Shown here: piece after piece, positions 18,095-19,574 of the stretch
How positions within the stretch are numbered: the stretch's first letter is position 1
How the letters are laid out: each line of letters opens with the position of its first letter
NCBI RefSeq assembly: GCF_002737765.1
Contig: NZ_PEGG01000033.1
Span: 1 to 19,574, forward strand
Length of the DNA stretch: 19,574 nucleotides
Origin: Caulobacter sp. B11
GTDB lineage: Bacteria > Pseudomonadota > Alphaproteobacteria > Caulobacterales > Caulobacteraceae
Reading direction: 5' to 3'
The notes under the pieces: generated by a model
The model's input: only the letters and a program-made list of their open reading frames with translations
Databases searched by the model: none
What the model was told of the DNA's origin: nothing
Made by a program: the position numbers and the translations under genes

Positions 18095-18532
18095 TTATTG
18101 GGCGGGCGTCTGAGCGGGCGCCTGGGTGGTCGGAGCGGTCGGCAGCGGCGCGCCGAGGCTCGGAGTCGGGGCCTGGATCTGACCCGGCGCGGCGCTGTCG
18201 GGAGCCTGGCCCGCAGGCGCGGGCGCAACGGCAGGCGCGTTCAGGGTCTTGGTGTCCAGATCCTTCAGCTTCAGGCGGTCAACGACCGACTTCTCGCCAC
18301 CCATGCGGCCCGTCAGGATCGTCAGCACCAGGCTGATGGTCAGGAAGATCGAGAACAGGATCCAGGTCGTGCGCGTCAGCAGGTCCCCGGCGCCGCGGGC
18401 GGTCATGAAGCCGCCACCGCCGCCACCGCCGCCCATGCCCAGGGCCCCACCCTCGGAGCGCTGCAGGAGCACGATCCCGATCAGCCCGAGGCAGACGATG
18501 ATGTTGATGGCCAGCAGGACGCCGATAAGCAT
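18095..18532 (-). CDS. secG: Preprotein translocase subunit SecG
   Basis: SecG is the small accessory subunit of the SecYEG channel in the inner membrane. The 145-residue product has a first membrane helix at about 3-23 (IGVLLAINIIVCLGLIGIVLLQ), then QRSEGGALGMGGGGGGGGFMTARGAGDLLTRTT, which is the Gly-rich loop and RG-x2-D-x-L-x-R-x-T motif of SecG. A second helix is at about 57-74 (ILFSIFLTISLVLTILTG). The tail from about residue 85 is rich in Ala, Pro and Gln and makes the protein longer than the E. coli form of about 110 aa; such tails are common in alphaproteobacteria. ATG 18532 is the only start that keeps the first helix whole. Confidence 0.93.
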   Translation of the reverse strand: MLIGVLLAINIIVCLGLIGIVLLQRSEGGALGMGGGGGGGGFMTARGAGDLLTRTTWILFSIFLTISLVLTILTGRMGGEKSVVDRLKLKDLDTKTLNAPAVAPAPAGQAPDSAAPGQIQAPTPSLGAPLPTAPTTQAPAQTPAQ

Positions 18533-18661
18533 GTCTAATCTGATCTCGATCAGGGCGGCGAGCAGTCCCGCCGCGAAAAACGAAGCGGCCCCTCTATCAC
18601 TCCGAGCGGCCGCACGCCATAGCTGGGAACGAACCTCGCCATCGCAAGACCGTCAGAGCGC

Positions 18662-19180
18662 ATGATCCTCGAGACCGAACGCCTCAATCTGACGCCTTTG
18701 GCGATCGCCGACTCGCCGTTTCTCTATCGCTTCATGAGCGACGCGGAGGTGATGGCCCATTGGGATCGCCCGGCGATCGACGATCCCGACGCCGTCGACG
18801 CCGCCATCGCCGCCGAGATCGCGGAAATGGAGGCCGGGTCAGCGCTCTACTGGTCAACCCGGCTGCGGGCGGACGGCGCCTTTCTGGGCTATTGCGAACT
18901 GGTCGAGATCGATCGACGTCGCCACCAGGCCGAAATCGGGGTGATCATCGACCGTGACGCCTGGGGCCTGGGCTATGCGACCGAGGCCCTGGCCGCCGTG
19001 CTGGCCCATTGCGCTTCGCCTCTCGGCCTCAAGCGTCTGACCGCCCGCACCCACGTGGGCGACGGGCGGGCGGAACATCTGTTGCAGAAGCTGGGCTTCA
19101 AGCCGGGCGGCTATCTGAACGGCCACGTCGGCCGCGACGGCGAACGTCGCGACTGCCGGCTTTTCACCTTCGCGGTGTAG
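18662..19180 (+). CDS. GNAT-family N-acetyltransferase (RimJ/RimL-like)
   Basis: The 172-residue protein begins ILETERLNLTPL, the usual opening of RimJ/RimL-type GNAT acetyltransferases (Acetyltransf_3). It has GYCELVEIDRRRHQAEIGVIIDRDAWGLGYATEAL, whose DAWGLGYA (99-106) is the acetyl-CoA pyrophosphate-binding motif A. LKRLTARTHVGDGRAEHLLQKLGFK gives motif B. It probably acetylates an amino group of a protein or small molecule, but the target cannot be read from sequence. The gene stands alone on the + strand between tpiA and secG, convergent with tpiA with six bases between stops. No strong ribosome-binding site precedes ATG 18662. Confidence 0.88.
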   Translation: MILETERLNLTPLAIADSPFLYRFMSDAEVMAHWDRPAIDDPDAVDAAIAAEIAEMEAGSALYWSTRLRADGAFLGYCELVEIDRRRHQAEIGVIIDRDAWGLGYATEALAAVLAHCASPLGLKRLTARTHVGDGRAEHLLQKLGFKPGGYLNGHVGRDGERRDCRLFTFAV

Positions 19181-19186
19181 AACGCC

Positions 19187-19573
19187 TCAGGCTGCGTTGA
19201 TGATCGCCAGGAAATCGACCGCCTTCAAGGAGGCCCCGCCGACCAGGGCGCCCCCGACCTCGGCGGTGCGCAGGATCTCGCCGGCGTTTTCGGGCTTCAC
19301 CGATCCGCCGTAAAGGATCGGGACCGTTTCGCCGTGCTGCCCAAACTGCTCCACCAGAGTCGCCCGAATCGCCGCGTGCATCGCCGCGATATCGCCAAGG
19401 GTCGGCGTGCGGCCCGTACCGATGGCCCACACCGGTTCATAGGCCACCGCGAAGTCCTGGCCGGCCAACGCGGACGGGAGCGATCCGCGAACCTGGTCGG
19501 TCACGATCGTCTCGGCCTGCCCGGCGTTCCGTTGGGCCAGGGTTTCGCCGACACAGACGATGGGCTCTAGCCC
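19187..19573 (-). CDS. tpiA: Triosephosphate isomerase, C-terminal half (5' end beyond the window)
   Basis: This glycolytic enzyme interconverts dihydroxyacetone phosphate and glyceraldehyde 3-phosphate. The frame runs from the right edge to TGA 19189-19187 and gives about 128 residues, roughly half of a normal 250-residue protein. [18 protein letters not shown] comes first, then the active-site loop [11 protein letters not shown] with the catalytic glutamate, then [14 protein letters not shown] and [15 protein letters not shown], which bind the phosphate. The N-terminal part with the catalytic Lys and His is outside the window. GTG 19504 is an internal codon, not the start. Confidence 0.96.
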   Translation of the reverse strand, partial: GLEPIVCVGETLAQRNAGQAETIVTDQVRGSLPSALAGQDFAVAYEPVWAIGTGRTPTLGDIAAMHAAIRATLVEQFGQHGETVPILYGGSVKPENAGEILRTAEVGGALVGGASLKAVDFLAIINAA

Positions 19574-19574
19574 G

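Noticed and set aside
18395..18440. GGC/GGT triplet run as a microsatellite in secG
   Set aside because: It encodes the poly-Gly loop that is normal in alphaproteobacterial SecG; codons are mixed and the frame is intact.

Overview
This window looks like chromosomal DNA of an alphaproteobacterium of the order Caulobacterales (Caulobacter or Phenylobacterium type). The base composition is very GC-rich. The pyruvate dehydrogenase E1-beta subunit carries its own lipoyl domain, as is typical of alphaproteobacteria. The gene neighbourhood tpiA, secG, pyrG, eno, ftsB-like, pdhA, pdhB, pdhC, lpd, lipA, coq10/ratA-like, cinA is one I associate with Caulobacterales. Genus-level placement is inference. 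I see no rRNA, tRNA, CRISPR array, insertion sequence or prophage; this is a housekeeping region.

Layout, left to right. Positions 1-1269 (+) hold the 3' end of a cinA/pncC-like gene and a FUSC-family membrane protein. Positions 1266-2722 (-) hold a RatA/COQ10-type START-domain protein and lipA, convergent with the FUSC gene on a shared CTAG. Positions 2806-5964 (+) hold an alpha/beta-hydrolase lipoprotein, an Aas-like AMP-binding acyl-ACP/acyl-CoA synthetase and a DoxX membrane protein, closed by a strong hairpin. Positions 6044-11944 (-) are the pyruvate dehydrogenase block, transcribed pdhA, pdhB, a small unrecognised ORF, pdhC, glutathione peroxidase, lpd. Positions 12107-14015 (-) hold an FtsB/DivIC-like division protein and enolase, with two hairpin terminators after eno. 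Positions 14129-14895 (+) hold an enoyl-CoA hydratase. Positions 14897-18532 (-) hold a two-lobed retropepsin-like aspartic protease, rpmF, pyrG and secG. Positions 18662-19180 (+) hold a GNAT acetyltransferase. Positions 19187-19574 (-) hold the 3' part of tpiA.

The functional theme is central carbon flow. Triosephosphate isomerase and enolase feed pyruvate to the PDH complex (E1-alpha, E1-beta, E2, E3), and lipA makes the lipoyl cofactor that E2 and the lipoylated E1-beta need. CTP synthase, SecG, L32 and the FtsB-like protein are unrelated housekeeping passengers.

The most conspicuous anomaly is technical. Five genes (FUSC, lpd, pdhC, pdhB, enoyl-CoA hydratase) are broken by a total of eight apparent deletions. 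Each one is repaired by lengthening a short homopolymer, usually G or C. Because these include genes expected to be important and otherwise perfectly conserved, I read them as base-calling errors, not pseudogenes. I did not find an exotic new system. The most worthwhile biological leads are the translationally coupled 49-codon ORF inside the pdh operon, a CtrA-like site overlapping the likely ftsB promoter, a perfect dyad upstream of the aspartic protease, and a hydrolase whose nucleophile elbow seems rearranged.
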